Assembly: GCF_027587025.1 (NCBI RefSeq)
Contig: NZ_JAPPTI010000004.1
Coordinates: forward strand, 1 to 64,000
DNA: 64,000 bases
Direction: 5' to 3'
DNA from: Vibrio sp. LaRot3
Lineage (GTDB): Bacteria; Pseudomonadota; Gammaproteobacteria; Enterobacterales; Vibrionaceae
Shown here: one piece after another, positions 15,380-24,030 of the stretch
How positions within the stretch are numbered: the stretch's first letter is position 1
Layout of the letters: every line of letters starts with the position of its first letter
The notes under the pieces: generated by a model
Database searches by the model: none
Seen by the model: only the letters and a program-made list of their open reading frames with translations
Told to the model about the DNA's origin: nothing
Program-made: the position numbers and the translations under genes

Positions 15380-17001
15380 TCTCATCTACGTTTGAGCGCT
15401 CACCCATTGCAAAAACAGTGGCGCATCTTCATTACGCATACTCACCTGATGAGGTTTTACTGCCTTACCAGAAATATTGGATTGAAGATAAGAGCCAACT
15501 CAAGATTGGCGAGAAATCACGCCGTACAGGTGTTACCTGGGCTGAAGCGTGTGATGCGTCATTAACGACCTCCCTTACGAAGGCCGATGGCGGCTGTCAC
15601 CACTTCTATGTGGGGTCTAACAAGGAGATGGCGCGAGAGTTTATCGATGCGGTCGCCATGTGGGCTAAAGCGTTCGATAAAGCCGCAGGAGAAATCTGTG
15701 AAGAAGTCATCGAAGATGAAGACAAGGACATTCTCACTTTCGTCATTTACTTTGCATCGGGCTTCAAGGTTCAAGCACTATCCAGTAACCCATCCAACCT
15801 GCGTGGTATGCAGGGTAACGTCACCATTGATGAGGCAGCCTTCCATGACCGCTTGGCAGAGGTGCTTAAGGCCGCGCTCGCCCTTACTATGTGGGGCAGT
15901 AAAGTTAGACTCATCTCCACTCACAATGGTGCAGATAACGACTTCAACGAGCTTATCCAAGAGAGCCGAGCAGGAAAGAAAGACTACAGCATTCACACCA
16001 TTACCTTAGATGATGCTTGTCATGATGGATTGTATAAACGTATCTGTCAGGTCTCCGGCCAAGAGTGGACGCAAGAGAAAGAAGACGCTTGGAAAGCCGG
16101 ATTGCTCAAAGCGACCAAGACCGAAGATGACGCACTGGAAGAGTATTACTGCGTACCTAAAGCGGGCTCTGGCGTCTACATCCCTCGTTCATATCGAGAG
16201 CGTGCTGCCGCTCTGCCAAACCAAGTGGTCACCTATACCGGCACAACGGTGTTTAACGGCTTGCCAGAAAGACTGCGTGAGTTAGAAATGCATGAGTGGC
16301 TAGAGCTGAATGTTAAGCCGCTGCTCGATGCACTGCCACAAAACTTGCGCCATACACTTGGGGAAGACTTTGCCCGTAACGGCGATTTAACCGTGTTCGC
16401 CCCATGTACCGTGCACACCAACACCAAACGCACCTTCCCGTTTTTAGTGGAGTTATCTAATGTCCCGTTTAAGCAGCAAGAACAAGTGCTCTATTATATT
16501 GCTGACCGCCTGCCCCGTCGTGACGGCATCAAGCTGGATGCTCGAGGCAATGGTCAATATCTCGCAGAACAAGCCCGATATAAATACGGGGCCGAGGTGG
16601 AAGAGGTCATGCTCTCGCAAGCCTATTACCGCGAGCACATGCCGAGCTTTAAATCAGCGTTCGAAGATGATGAGCTGCAGATACCGAAGAACGAGGATGT
16701 GATCAATGATTTCTCAGCCATTCAGATTATCCGTGGTGTGCCTAGCATTGATGAAAGCCGGACTAAAGGGGTCGATGGTAACAACCGACACGGTGACTCG
16801 GCCATTGCCATCTTCTTAGGTTACATCGCTTCAAAAGAAGAATGCCGCCGTTATGAGCTGCACACGATTGCCAAACCAGCCGAACAAGGCTCTAGAGCCA
16901 ATTTCTTAACACGCCAAGACCAACAAGAAGACTTACACCAAAAACATAAGCATATTCGCACTACCCACGGTTTTCGTGGTGAACGTGGTGGTATGTTGTA
17001 G
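15376..17001 (+). CDS. Terminase large subunit (Mu gp28)
   Basis: The 541-residue ATPase-nuclease is close in size to Mu gp28. A Walker A-like GEKSRRTGVT occurs at 45-54 and Walker B VTIDEAAF at about 149-156. A C-terminal RNase H-like nuclease follows, with acidic residues in GEDFARNGD, KLDARGNG and RHGDSAIA. It drives DNA into the prohead and cuts after head filling, including adjacent host DNA. Confidence 0.92.
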   Translation: MISSTFERSPIAKTVAHLHYAYSPDEVLLPYQKYWIEDKSQLKIGEKSRRTGVTWAEACDASLTTSLTKADGGCHHFYVGSNKEMAREFIDAVAMWAKAFDKAAGEICEEVIEDEDKDILTFVIYFASGFKVQALSSNPSNLRGMQGNVTIDEAAFHDRLAEVLKAALALTMWGSKVRLISTHNGADNDFNELIQESRAGKKDYSIHTITLDDACHDGLYKRICQVSGQEWTQEKEDAWKAGLLKATKTEDDALEEYYCVPKAGSGVYIPRSYRERAAALPNQVVTYTGTTVFNGLPERLRELEMHEWLELNVKPLLDALPQNLRHTLGEDFARNGDLTVFAPCTVHTNTKRTFPFLVELSNVPFKQQEQVLYYIADRLPRRDGIKLDARGNGQYLAEQARYKYGAEVEEVMLSQAYYREHMPSFKSAFEDDELQIPKNEDVINDFSAIQIIRGVPSIDESRTKGVDGNNRHGDSAIAIFLGYIASKEECRRYELHTIAKPAEQGSRANFLTRQDQQEDLHQKHKHIRTTHGFRGERGGML

Positions 17002-17009
17002 GATGCGCC

Positions 17010-18614
17010 ATGAATAGCCCAATCATTAATCCGAACACCAATAAGCCCTTTACCAAAGAAGAGCGCGAGCAAATTACTCAACATCAATCTAAAGCTCATG
17101 TCATGAGTGTGCGCAAGCCGCTTGAGTGGCGTTCAATTGCGTCAGGACTGACCCCAGCCAAGCTCGCCACCACATTACGCAGCGCGCTACAAGGTCAGCC
17201 TGAAGACTACTTTTTATTAGCTGAAGAGATGGAAGAGCGTGACACCCATTACCGCGCCGTTCTCTCAACCCGTAAGCTGGCCGTCGCTAGTATTGAACCC
17301 GTAGTTGAAGCAGCAAGTGATGATAAGCAGCACATTGCCCACGCCGATGCGATACGTGAAATTTTACGCCATCCAGAAGTGCCAGAGTTGATGATGGATT
17401 TGCTCGACGGAATTGGTAAAGGCATTAGCCTAGTTGAGCAAATCTGGGATACCAACAGCAAGCCCTATGCTTGGGTACCAAAAGAGTATGAGTGGGTTTC
17501 CCCAGTCCATATCCAAATTGATATGGATGATCTCCACACCGTTCGATTGAAAAGTGACGACGAGACTTTAAAAGGTGAGCCACTCAAACCCAACGGCTAC
17601 ATCATTCATAAGCCACGTATGAAGTCTGGCCATTGGATCCGTAATGGCTTAGCTCGTGTCGTCGCGGTGATGTACATGCTCAAAAGCTACACCGTCAAAG
17701 ATTGGTGGGCGTTTGCCGAAGTCTTTGGCATGCCAGTACGTATCGGTAAATATCACAGCAATGCCAGCGAAGATGACATTCGCACCCTAGTCAATGCCAT
17801 TGCGTCGATCGCCAGTGACGCCGGTGCGGCTATTCCTGAGTCAATGCAAATCGACATGATAGACACGGCGAAAGGCAATGGCGGCGACACTCTGTTTGAA
17901 AACATGGCCAAGTGGGCTGACCAACAAATTTCTAAAGCGGTACTGGGTCAAACGATGACTACCGATGATGGTTCTAGTCAATCACAAGCTACCGTGCACA
18001 ATGAAGTACGCAAAGACATCATCAATTGGGATGCTCGCCAACTGGCCAACACACTCAATCGCGACTTAGTAAAACGCTTTATTGATTTTAATTTTGGCCC
18101 TCAAGAACGTTACCCAGAAATCAAGCTCACCATCGAAGAGACCGAAGACCTAAAAGCTTGGGTTGAGGCACTAACGCCACTCATTGACCGAGGTCTAAAA
18201 GTACAGGCATCTGACGTTCGCGATAAAATGGGGCTCGCTGACCCAGAGCAAGGGGCGGAACTTTTGCACCCTGAGCATCAAGTACCTCATGAACAAGACT
18301 TGGCGTTAAATCATCGCAGCGCACCGTTTAAACCCCGTTTAACACTGGCTATGAACGCGAAACGCTCTGCAGATGAATTGGTCAGTGATGACGAAATCAA
18401 TGAATTCGTCCTTGAAGCGTTAGACGATTGGCAGGAAGTCAGCGCACCGATCTTAAACCCTATCTTAGAACTCGCTGAGCAAGTCGATAGCTTTGAGGCG
18501 TTTGCGGAGCAGCTACCAAGAATCGCAGAGCAAATGGATGATGGTGCGTTTATTGAGCAGTTAACCAAGCTTTGCTGGCAATCTCGTGCGCTAGGAGATG
18601 TCAGCGATGAATGA
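17010..18614 (+). CDS. Portal protein (DUF935, Mu gp29)
   Basis: A 534-residue portal-like protein with DUF935 features, for example HYRAVLSTRKLAVAS near 75-90, the WVSPVHIQID region and a KAVLGQTMTTD motif at about 311-321. It forms the ring through which DNA enters the head. It ends in a helical tail that overlaps the gp30 start. Array D of the phased repeat lies inside it. Confidence 0.9.
   Translation: MNSPIINPNTNKPFTKEEREQITQHQSKAHVMSVRKPLEWRSIASGLTPAKLATTLRSALQGQPEDYFLLAEEMEERDTHYRAVLSTRKLAVASIEPVVEAASDDKQHIAHADAIREILRHPEVPELMMDLLDGIGKGISLVEQIWDTNSKPYAWVPKEYEWVSPVHIQIDMDDLHTVRLKSDDETLKGEPLKPNGYIIHKPRMKSGHWIRNGLARVVAVMYMLKSYTVKDWWAFAEVFGMPVRIGKYHSNASEDDIRTLVNAIASIASDAGAAIPESMQIDMIDTAKGNGGDTLFENMAKWADQQISKAVLGQTMTTDDGSSQSQATVHNEVRKDIINWDARQLANTLNRDLVKRFIDFNFGPQERYPEIKLTIEETEDLKAWVEALTPLIDRGLKVQASDVRDKMGLADPEQGAELLHPEHQVPHEQDLALNHRSAPFKPRLTLAMNAKRSADELVSDDEINEFVLEALDDWQEVSAPILNPILELAEQVDSFEAFAEQLPRIAEQMDDGAFIEQLTKLCWQSRALGDVSDE
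18305..18344 (+). repeat. Phased TTTAAAC array D (three units, one slot skipped)
   Basis: Units at 18305 (GTTAAAT), 18327 (TTTAAAC) and 18338 (TTTAACA) lie on an 11-bp grid with the slot at 18316 not matching. The array lies in the portal gene. Confidence 0.5.
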
Positions 18615-19410
18615 GACGATTATCCCCGAAGAGGCACTTCTCTACCTTGATAGTAAAGGGATTCAACCAGGCTTTGACTATCGAGACGTTTGGAAGGCAG
18701 AGCACAACCATGTGTTTACCGTGGCCAAGCTGATGCAAGAAGACATTCTAGAAGACGTAAGACAAGCAGTAGCCATTGCATTGGCTGACGGTCAAACATT
18801 CGAGCAGTTCCGCGATTACTTAAAACCGTACCTAATAAAACGTGGATGGTGGGGCGTTCAGGTCATGGATGACCCTCACACCAAAGAGAGTAAGCCGGTG
18901 CAGTTGGGCAGTGATCATCGGCTGAAAACCATCTATCGCACCAACATGAGAACGGCGCGTGCTGCTGGCCAATGGGAGCGTATCGAACGTACCAAGGAGT
19001 CACACCCTTATTTGCTCTATGAGTTAGGCCCAAGTATTGAGCATCGCGTCGAACACGTTAAATGGAATGGCTTACTACTGCCCGTTGATGATGAGTTTTG
19101 GAAAACTCACTACCCACAAAATGGCTGGGGGTGCAAATGCCGAGTGCGTCAAGTGAGTCACGCTCAAGCAGAGAAGCTTAAACAATCAGGTATCAATGCT
19201 GGCATCGCTGAAGTGGATGAGCACACCGGCTTACCCACAGGCCACTTTACCGATGACCGAGTTGCCGTGAGTACCACAGCCCCCAAGATAAACACACGCA
19301 AAATGGTTAACAAACGAACGGGCGAAGTGGAAGATGTACCAGAAGGTATCGACCCAGGATGGAACTATAACCCTGGCATCAATCGATCCCCATTTGAGAC
19401 AAAAAGCTAA
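18607..19410 (+). CDS. Head morphogenesis protein (Mu gp30 / SPP1 gp7 family)
   Basis: From ATG 18607 (AGGAG nine bases upstream; ATG 18598 is too close to it) the product has 267 residues. It ends in the family hallmark: a HYPQNGWGCKCRVRQVS stretch at about 174-190, after a helical N-terminal domain. It acts in prohead assembly next to the portal. The gene overlaps the portal stop. In other Mu-like phages the protease gene follows directly; here an accessory gene intervenes. Confidence 0.9.
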   Translation: MNETIIPEEALLYLDSKGIQPGFDYRDVWKAEHNHVFTVAKLMQEDILEDVRQAVAIALADGQTFEQFRDYLKPYLIKRGWWGVQVMDDPHTKESKPVQLGSDHRLKTIYRTNMRTARAAGQWERIERTKESHPYLLYELGPSIEHRVEHVKWNGLLLPVDDEFWKTHYPQNGWGCKCRVRQVSHAQAEKLKQSGINAGIAEVDEHTGLPTGHFTDDRVAVSTTAPKINTRKMVNKRTGEVEDVPEGIDPGWNYNPGINRSPFETKS

Positions 19411-19447
19411 AACGCTCTGTAAGCGATTCTAAGGTAATTGAAACTAG

Positions 19448-19480
19448 AAAGCCCTAGATGATGTCGTGAGCTAGGGCTTT
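19448..19480 (+). terminator. Rho-independent terminator after gp30
   Basis: AAAGCCCTAG and CTAGGGCTTT form a perfect 10-bp stem, with T-rich sequence after it. It sits between the head operon and the inserted accessory gene. Confidence 0.8.
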
Positions 19481-19487
19481 GTTTTGA

Positions 19488-19515
19488 TTTAAACGGCGTT
19501 TAAACGGGTTTAAAC
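19488..19515 (+). repeat. Phased TTTAAAC array E (three perfect units) before the accessory gene
   Basis: Perfect TTTAAAC units at 19488, 19499 and 19509 (spacing 11 then 10). The array lies in the short gap between the terminator and the accessory gene, just upstream of a possible -10 box TATATT at 19520-19525, so it may cover that gene's promoter. Confidence 0.65.
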
Positions 19516-19554
19516 AGTGTATATTGTGAGAGCTACGTTTGAATTAAGGTGTGA

Positions 19555-21090
19555 TTGGAAAATTATATGGTTTTAGAATTTGATGATTCTCTTGATGTAG
19601 GAGCTTTAGGGGAAAGTACGTTCGACCAATGGTGTCGTGCAGGCAAAATCACGTCAATACCATCTGAGCATGATGATAAGCATGGCTGGGATTTTCTTGT
19701 AGAATTTCCATATGTTAAATCAAAATTACCTGATGATCTTCGTCCAAAGCCAATTGAGTGCAAAGTACAAGTCAAGTCGACGCAAGGTAATAAAGGGGCA
19801 TGGGATATAAAGCTGTCTGCCTTAAAACGCTTAATAGATTACACAAGCCCTGCATTTATTCTGTTTTACGAGTTCTCTAAAGCTGAACCTTATGAGCTTA
19901 ATAACGCTTATTTAGTTCACATCGATGAACAACTAATCTATCGTACTTTAAAAAAGATCCGTGAGAACTCGGGTAAAAAACCACTCCACCTAGATTCCCT
20001 AAGTGTCTCTTATCGAAAACATCATATTAACGAGCTATCAGGTAAAGCGCTCAGAGAAAAGATCGCGAGTTATATTCCAGATGGAATTGAAAACTATCAA
20101 AAAGAAAAGATTGCAACCACTAAACGGGTTGGTTATGAAGATGGGGGAATTGTAGGTAAATTCACGGCTAAAGCTGATGACATTGAGCAATACTGTTTAG
20201 ATATCATTCTTGGCAAAGAGAGCTCATTAGAGCTAATAGATTTTTCTACAAAAGATAACCGCTTCAATATTGAAGAATCCTCTTTCACCATTCACGAATC
20301 CAATGGTGGAACTCTAACAATGGATGTACAAACAAACGTTCTAGGAGCATGTCGTATTGATTTTAAAAAAGGCAAATACGCACCGCCGCTATCATTTACT
20401 GGTGAAATACTCAGCTATCCAGCTCTAATAAATAAGCCAAATACCTTTTTTATCCGAACCAAACTATTTACGTTAGAGTTCGATATCACTCCCAAAAATA
20501 ATAAGTTAAAAACATATTTTACAGCCGATAAAATAGTAACCCTAGATGAAGCTACAAAATGGCTACGCCTATTCTGCAGATCACAATCTGAGCAGTATTC
20601 AATTTTTGAGATTCATTCTGACCTTTTGGAGATGCCATGGGAGGGAGAAATCACCCTTCCAACAAAATATACCGAAGACTACAGCGAACTTCGCGCATCA
20701 CTAGAAGTACTGGTTAAAACGTTCGAATTAGACAAAGGAACAACTCTTTATTTAGGTGAATTAACTGAGTCCCGTTCTCTTATTAAAATTTTGGACCACC
20801 TTGTTAATAATCGAGATCCAGGATTTGAAATGGAAGAACAGCCAGAAGATAAAGATGGTCCAGAACGTGTCTTTTCTATTACGCCAGTTTTTTTACGACT
20901 AGGATCAACCCTAATTGGTTGTATTGCTAGATTTTTCGCGAATAAAATAAACAATCGATATGTCGTAGATTCCGTGGAGACCTTGGAGTGCTACACTTTC
21001 CCAACAATTCCTGATAAAGAGCTTTTGGAAAACCTCGTCAAACAACACGAACTAGACAGTGAACGGCTATTTGAAGTTAACCCCGAATAG
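19555..21090 (+). CDS. Accessory nuclease-like protein (DUF4365/PD-(D/E)XK-like N-terminus), moron
   Basis: A 511-residue protein unlike any Mu structural gene. The N-terminal third resembles DUF4365 nuclease-fold proteins: GALGE with Glu20, GWDFLVEF with Asp46, then VQVKST with Gln72-x-Lys74, matching the E...D...(E/Q)xK order of PD-(D/E)XK enzymes. The remaining 350 residues are not recognised and may sense or bind a target. The gene is visibly AT-richer than its neighbours and stands between two terminators, the classical moron arrangement. The start is probably TTG 19555 behind AAGG; ATG 19567 is an alternative. It may be an anti-phage or exclusion gene expressed from the prophage; this is inference. 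Confidence 0.7.
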   Translation: MENYMVLEFDDSLDVGALGESTFDQWCRAGKITSIPSEHDDKHGWDFLVEFPYVKSKLPDDLRPKPIECKVQVKSTQGNKGAWDIKLSALKRLIDYTSPAFILFYEFSKAEPYELNNAYLVHIDEQLIYRTLKKIRENSGKKPLHLDSLSVSYRKHHINELSGKALREKIASYIPDGIENYQKEKIATTKRVGYEDGGIVGKFTAKADDIEQYCLDIILGKESSLELIDFSTKDNRFNIEESSFTIHESNGGTLTMDVQTNVLGACRIDFKKGKYAPPLSFTGEILSYPALINKPNTFFIRTKLFTLEFDITPKNNKLKTYFTADKIVTLDEATKWLRLFCRSQSEQYSIFEIHSDLLEMPWEGEITLPTKYTEDYSELRASLEVLVKTFELDKGTTLYLGELTESRSLIKILDHLVNNRDPGFEMEEQPEDKDGPERVFSITPVFLRLGSTLIGCIARFFANKINNRYVVDSVETLECYTFPTIPDKELLENLVKQHELDSERLFEVNPE

Positions 21091-21103
21091 ATCAACCGTT
21101 CGC

Positions 21104-21180
21104 TAACCCACGTTAATCCGTTCTAAAAACTCAAACTCTTAATCTGGCATCCAGTTACTCGTTAATTGGATGCCTTTTTT
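21104..21180 (+). terminator. 16-bp motif plus strong terminator-like hairpin, copy 3, abutting the protease start
   Basis: TAACCCACGTTAATCC (21104-21119) precedes a 12-pair stem (21146-21157 with 21163-21174, one G-T pair, five-base loop) followed by TTTTTT, and the ATG of the protease begins at the very next base, 21181. It terminates the accessory gene, yet also sits where a ribosome-binding site for the protease should be. Confidence 0.7.
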
Positions 21181-22131
21181 ATGTCTCGCACTCTCGAACT
21201 TGCTCTATGTCGTCAACTGCCAAAATTTGAAGATGGCTGGTTACTACTTATCCCTGCAGGTGAGTTTACTGGAGACGATAGCCGCAGCTGGAACAACAGC
21301 AATCCTGAATTGGTTGTCGCCAACTCCAACCCTGACAACACGCCTTGGGATATTGAGCACTCCACTCACATCAAAGGCCCAATTGGTGAGCCTGCGCCTG
21401 CCTATGGCTGGGTTGTCGAATACCAGGTTCGCAATGGCGAGGTCTGGGGGCGCGTCGAGTTCAATGACGATGGCCTAAGCCTCATCGAGAAAAAGAGCTA
21501 CCGCTTTTACTCTCCGGCATTTCATTTTACTTCTGCTGGCGTGGTTCACTCCATTGAATCGGTCGGCTTTACCAATCAACCCAATCTTCCAAAGCAACTC
21601 CCTGCTCTCAACCATAAGGATAAAACCGCGATGAATCTATCACCAGAACTCGCTGCTGCATTAGGTCTTGAGCCTACAGCCAGTGTCGCCGATGCCGTAG
21701 CGGCCGTTGGCCAAATGAACACTGACCACCAATTGGCATTAAACCGCGCTCAGCAAATCGACTTAGACAAGCACGTCCCGAAAGAAACCTATCAGCTTGC
21801 TTTGAACCGTGCCCAAAGTGCAGAAGATAAGCTGGCTGAACTCCACACCCAAGAGATTGAATCTTTGGTCGATGGTGCAATTGCAGACGGTAAAGTCGCA
21901 CCTGCCGACAAAGAGATGTATCTCGCCACTTGCCGCACTGAAGAGGGCTTAACCGGATTTAAGAAGTTCTTAGGCGGCGCTCAGTCCAAAGTGGCAACCG
22001 AGCCTTCACACTCCAAAGACCCAGCGAAAACCGAACAACTTTCAGAAGTCGAACTCGCGACGTGTCGTAAGCTCGGCATGAGCCAAGAGAAGTTCTTAGC
22101 CACCAAAAACGCTAACCAAAAAGCTCTATAG
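21181..22131 (+). CDS. I: Protease/scaffold protein (Mu gpI)
   Basis: From ATG 21181 the product has 316 residues. The N-terminal half is the Mu I protease (LLLIPAGEFTGDD, GWVVEYQVRNGEVWGRVEF, and RFYSPAFHFTSAGVV). The C-terminal half is helical and charged, as in the scaffold Z that is also made from an internal start in Mu. The protease matures the prohead and the scaffold shapes it. No Shine-Dalgarno is present because a terminator hairpin abuts the start. ATG 21631 (MNLSPELAAAL) could initiate the separate scaffold. Confidence 0.88.
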   Translation: MSRTLELALCRQLPKFEDGWLLLIPAGEFTGDDSRSWNNSNPELVVANSNPDNTPWDIEHSTHIKGPIGEPAPAYGWVVEYQVRNGEVWGRVEFNDDGLSLIEKKSYRFYSPAFHFTSAGVVHSIESVGFTNQPNLPKQLPALNHKDKTAMNLSPELAAALGLEPTASVADAVAAVGQMNTDHQLALNRAQQIDLDKHVPKETYQLALNRAQSAEDKLAELHTQEIESLVDGAIADGKVAPADKEMYLATCRTEEGLTGFKKFLGGAQSKVATEPSHSKDPAKTEQLSEVELATCRKLGMSQEKFLATKNANQKAL

Positions 22132-22151
22132 AGCCTGCGGTTTACCTTTTA

Positions 22152-22169
22152 TTTAAACAGGATTGAAAC
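22152..22169 (+). repeat. Phased TTTAAAC array F (two units) before the capsid gene
   Basis: TTTAAAC at 22152 and TTGAAAC at 22163, 11 bp apart, in the 42-bp gap before the major capsid gene. Confidence 0.5.
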
Positions 22170-22173
22170 ACCT

Positions 22174-23058
22174 ATGAATGAAGCTCAAATTCTTCAAGCG
22201 CTTTTTACTGGTATGAGCGCGGCCTACACCGACGGTTTAGACGCTGTCGACCCACAGTGGCGTGAAATTGCGACTGAAGTGCCATCCAGTACCAGTGCCA
22301 ATAACTATGGCTGGCTTGCTGATATACCAGGCATTAAAGAATGGGTGGCAGAGCGTCAATTAGCGACCGTGGGTAAACATGCCTATGCCATTGAAAACAA
22401 AACCTGGGAAACCTCAATCAAAGTTAAGCGTGACGATGTAGACGATGACCAAATCGGTATGTACTCCGTTCTTGCTAAGAACTTTGGCCAAGAGGTCGCG
22501 ATTTTCCCTGACCAACTGTCATTTGGTTTGCTGTGTAAAGGCTTCACCGAACTCTGCTTTGATGGTCAGCCTTTCTTTGATACTGATCACCCAATGGCAG
22601 GGGCAACTTACTCCAACGTGATCGGTAACCCCGACACTGATAATGGCGAACCTTGGTTCTTGCTCGATACCTCAAAGGTGCTCAAAGCGATCATCTTCCA
22701 AAACCGCCGTCCATTTGTGTTTAAGAACATGAACCCAAATGAAGAGTTCACTTGGTTCAACAATGAAATGGCAGCAGGTACAGATGGTCGTTGCAATGTC
22801 GGTTTTGGTTTCTGGCAAACCGCAATTGGCAGTAAAGCCGCACTAACCGAAGAGAACTACGAAAAAGCCATCAAGCAGATGATGGGCGTCACCAAGAACA
22901 ACGGTACTCCGCTCGACATGATGCCGAAGTTGCTCGTCGTCGGTCGTAACAACCGAGCGGCCGCTAAAAACATCCTTGAGCGCGTGGTGAAAGCGTCCGG
23001 TGAAACCAACATCTACCACAACGATGTGAAGCTACTGGTAAGTGCGTTCGTTAAGTAA
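22174..23058 (+). CDS. T: Major head subunit (Mu gpT)
   Basis: The 294-residue protein matches the Mu-like capsid family: AAYTDGLDAVDPQWREIA near the N-terminus, YGWLADIPGIKEW at 46-58, DDDQIGMYS and FDGQPFFDTDHP. It forms the T=7 icosahedral shell. No strong ribosome-binding site is visible; GGATTG lies upstream. Hairpins flank the gene on both sides, which may adjust its transcript level. Confidence 0.93.
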   Translation: MNEAQILQALFTGMSAAYTDGLDAVDPQWREIATEVPSSTSANNYGWLADIPGIKEWVAERQLATVGKHAYAIENKTWETSIKVKRDDVDDDQIGMYSVLAKNFGQEVAIFPDQLSFGLLCKGFTELCFDGQPFFDTDHPMAGATYSNVIGNPDTDNGEPWFLLDTSKVLKAIIFQNRRPFVFKNMNPNEEFTWFNNEMAAGTDGRCNVGFGFWQTAIGSKAALTEENYEKAIKQMMGVTKNNGTPLDMMPKLLVVGRNNRAAAKNILERVVKASGETNIYHNDVKLLVSAFVK

Positions 23059-23074
23059 ATAATGCCGTCAGTTC

Positions 23075-23112
23075 AACTGCACACCCCAAAGCTAACTCGT
23101 AGGTGTGCAGTT
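23075..23112 (+). other. Intergenic hairpin after the capsid gene
   Basis: A perfect 11-bp inverted repeat, AACTGCACACC (23075-23085) and GGTGTGCAGTT (23102-23112), with a 16-base loop and no T-run after it. It looks more like an mRNA-stabilising or attenuating hairpin than a terminator. Confidence 0.6.
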
Positions 23113-23141
23113 AACTCCCCCCACTCAACGAGGAAGTGAGA

Positions 23142-23585
23142 ATGCCAAATGATACCAAGTCGCCACGTAAACCGCATCAAACTCGCAAGGCAAAAGCTCC
23201 AATTGGAAAAAGCAAAACGGCTACTCAAACTGCCGCTGCGCCATCGCAACCGAGTGATGTGCAGTCTCAAGTCGTAGGTCACTACCAGGCAGTGCTACCA
23301 CCAACAAACCACCCCAATACAAATGCTTTAAACACCGTTTTAACAGCAGCTAGGCAAGGCGATAACGAGCCATTGTTAATCAGTGTTCGCAGTACTCAAA
23401 AGCGCGGGTTCTGGCGTTGTGGCCTGTTCTTTAGTGATGAAGGCACCACGCTTGGTGTTCATCCAAAAGACGATGAAGAGCACGCTCCGTTCTTAACCGA
23501 GGATGGTGTTGAACTAGTCAGTGTGACCTATGAGCAGTATCAGCGTTTGGTGAGTGAGCCACGCCTTGAGGTTGAGGAGCTATAG
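23142..23585 (+). CDS. Mu gp35-like protein (HI1506-related)
   Basis: From ATG 23142 (GAGGAAG upstream) the product has 147 residues: a Lys/Pro/Ala-rich disordered N-terminus (about 1-55) and a compact C-terminal domain (LLISVRSTQKRGFWRCGLFF). Position after the capsid and domain pattern suggest the HI1506-related head proteins. Array G of the phased repeat lies inside it. Confidence 0.72.
   Translation: MPNDTKSPRKPHQTRKAKAPIGKSKTATQTAAAPSQPSDVQSQVVGHYQAVLPPTNHPNTNALNTVLTAARQGDNEPLLISVRSTQKRGFWRCGLFFSDEGTTLGVHPKDDEEHAPFLTEDGVELVSVTYEQYQRLVSEPRLEVEEL
23337..23354 (+). repeat. Phased TTTAAAC array G (two units)
   Basis: TTTAAAC at 23337 and TTTTAAC at 23348, 11 bp apart, within the gp35-like gene. 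Confidence 0.45.
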
Positions 23586-23587
23586 CC

Positions 23588-24022
23588 ATGAGCCAGCCTT
23601 ACGCCACGATTGAAGATTTGCTTGCACGCGATGAGTCTCTGGTTTGGACGTTGGCGACGAGCATCGATGACAGCAATCAGCTCGACGTCGATGCAGTTGA
23701 GACAGCAATTCATGATGCGACCGATGAAATCAACTCATTTCTCAAGCGTTATGCCTTGCCTCTTGACAGTGTGCCGAGCCTCATCAAGCGTCAAGCTATC
23801 TCGATGGCGTTCTATTGGCTGGCCGATCGCGATAACGCGGTCAGCGAGCTGCTGCAAAAACGCTACGATGCCGCTTTACAAACCCTGCGTGAAGTCAGTA
23901 GCGGCAAGCGTGATTTAGGGCTACCTGAAGCGCAAAAGCCGACCGAGACCACCAGTGGTAAGGTGGAAGTGATTGAAGCGTCACGCCCATCAATGCGTCA
24001 CAGCTTCAATCGATTCTTTTAG
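23588..24022 (+). CDS. Mu gp36-like head-tail joining protein (DUF1320)
   Basis: 144 residues with DUF1320 features: YATIEDLLARD at the start, AIHDATDEINSFLKRYALPL in the middle and AISMAFYWLADRD. DUF1320 proteins act at the head-tail interface. It follows the gp35-like gene by two bases. Confidence 0.85.
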   Translation: MSQPYATIEDLLARDESLVWTLATSIDDSNQLDVDAVETAIHDATDEINSFLKRYALPLDSVPSLIKRQAISMAFYWLADRDNAVSELLQKRYDAALQTLREVSSGKRDLGLPEAQKPTETTSGKVEVIEASRPSMRHSFNRFF

Positions 24023-24030
24023 AGGTTGCC

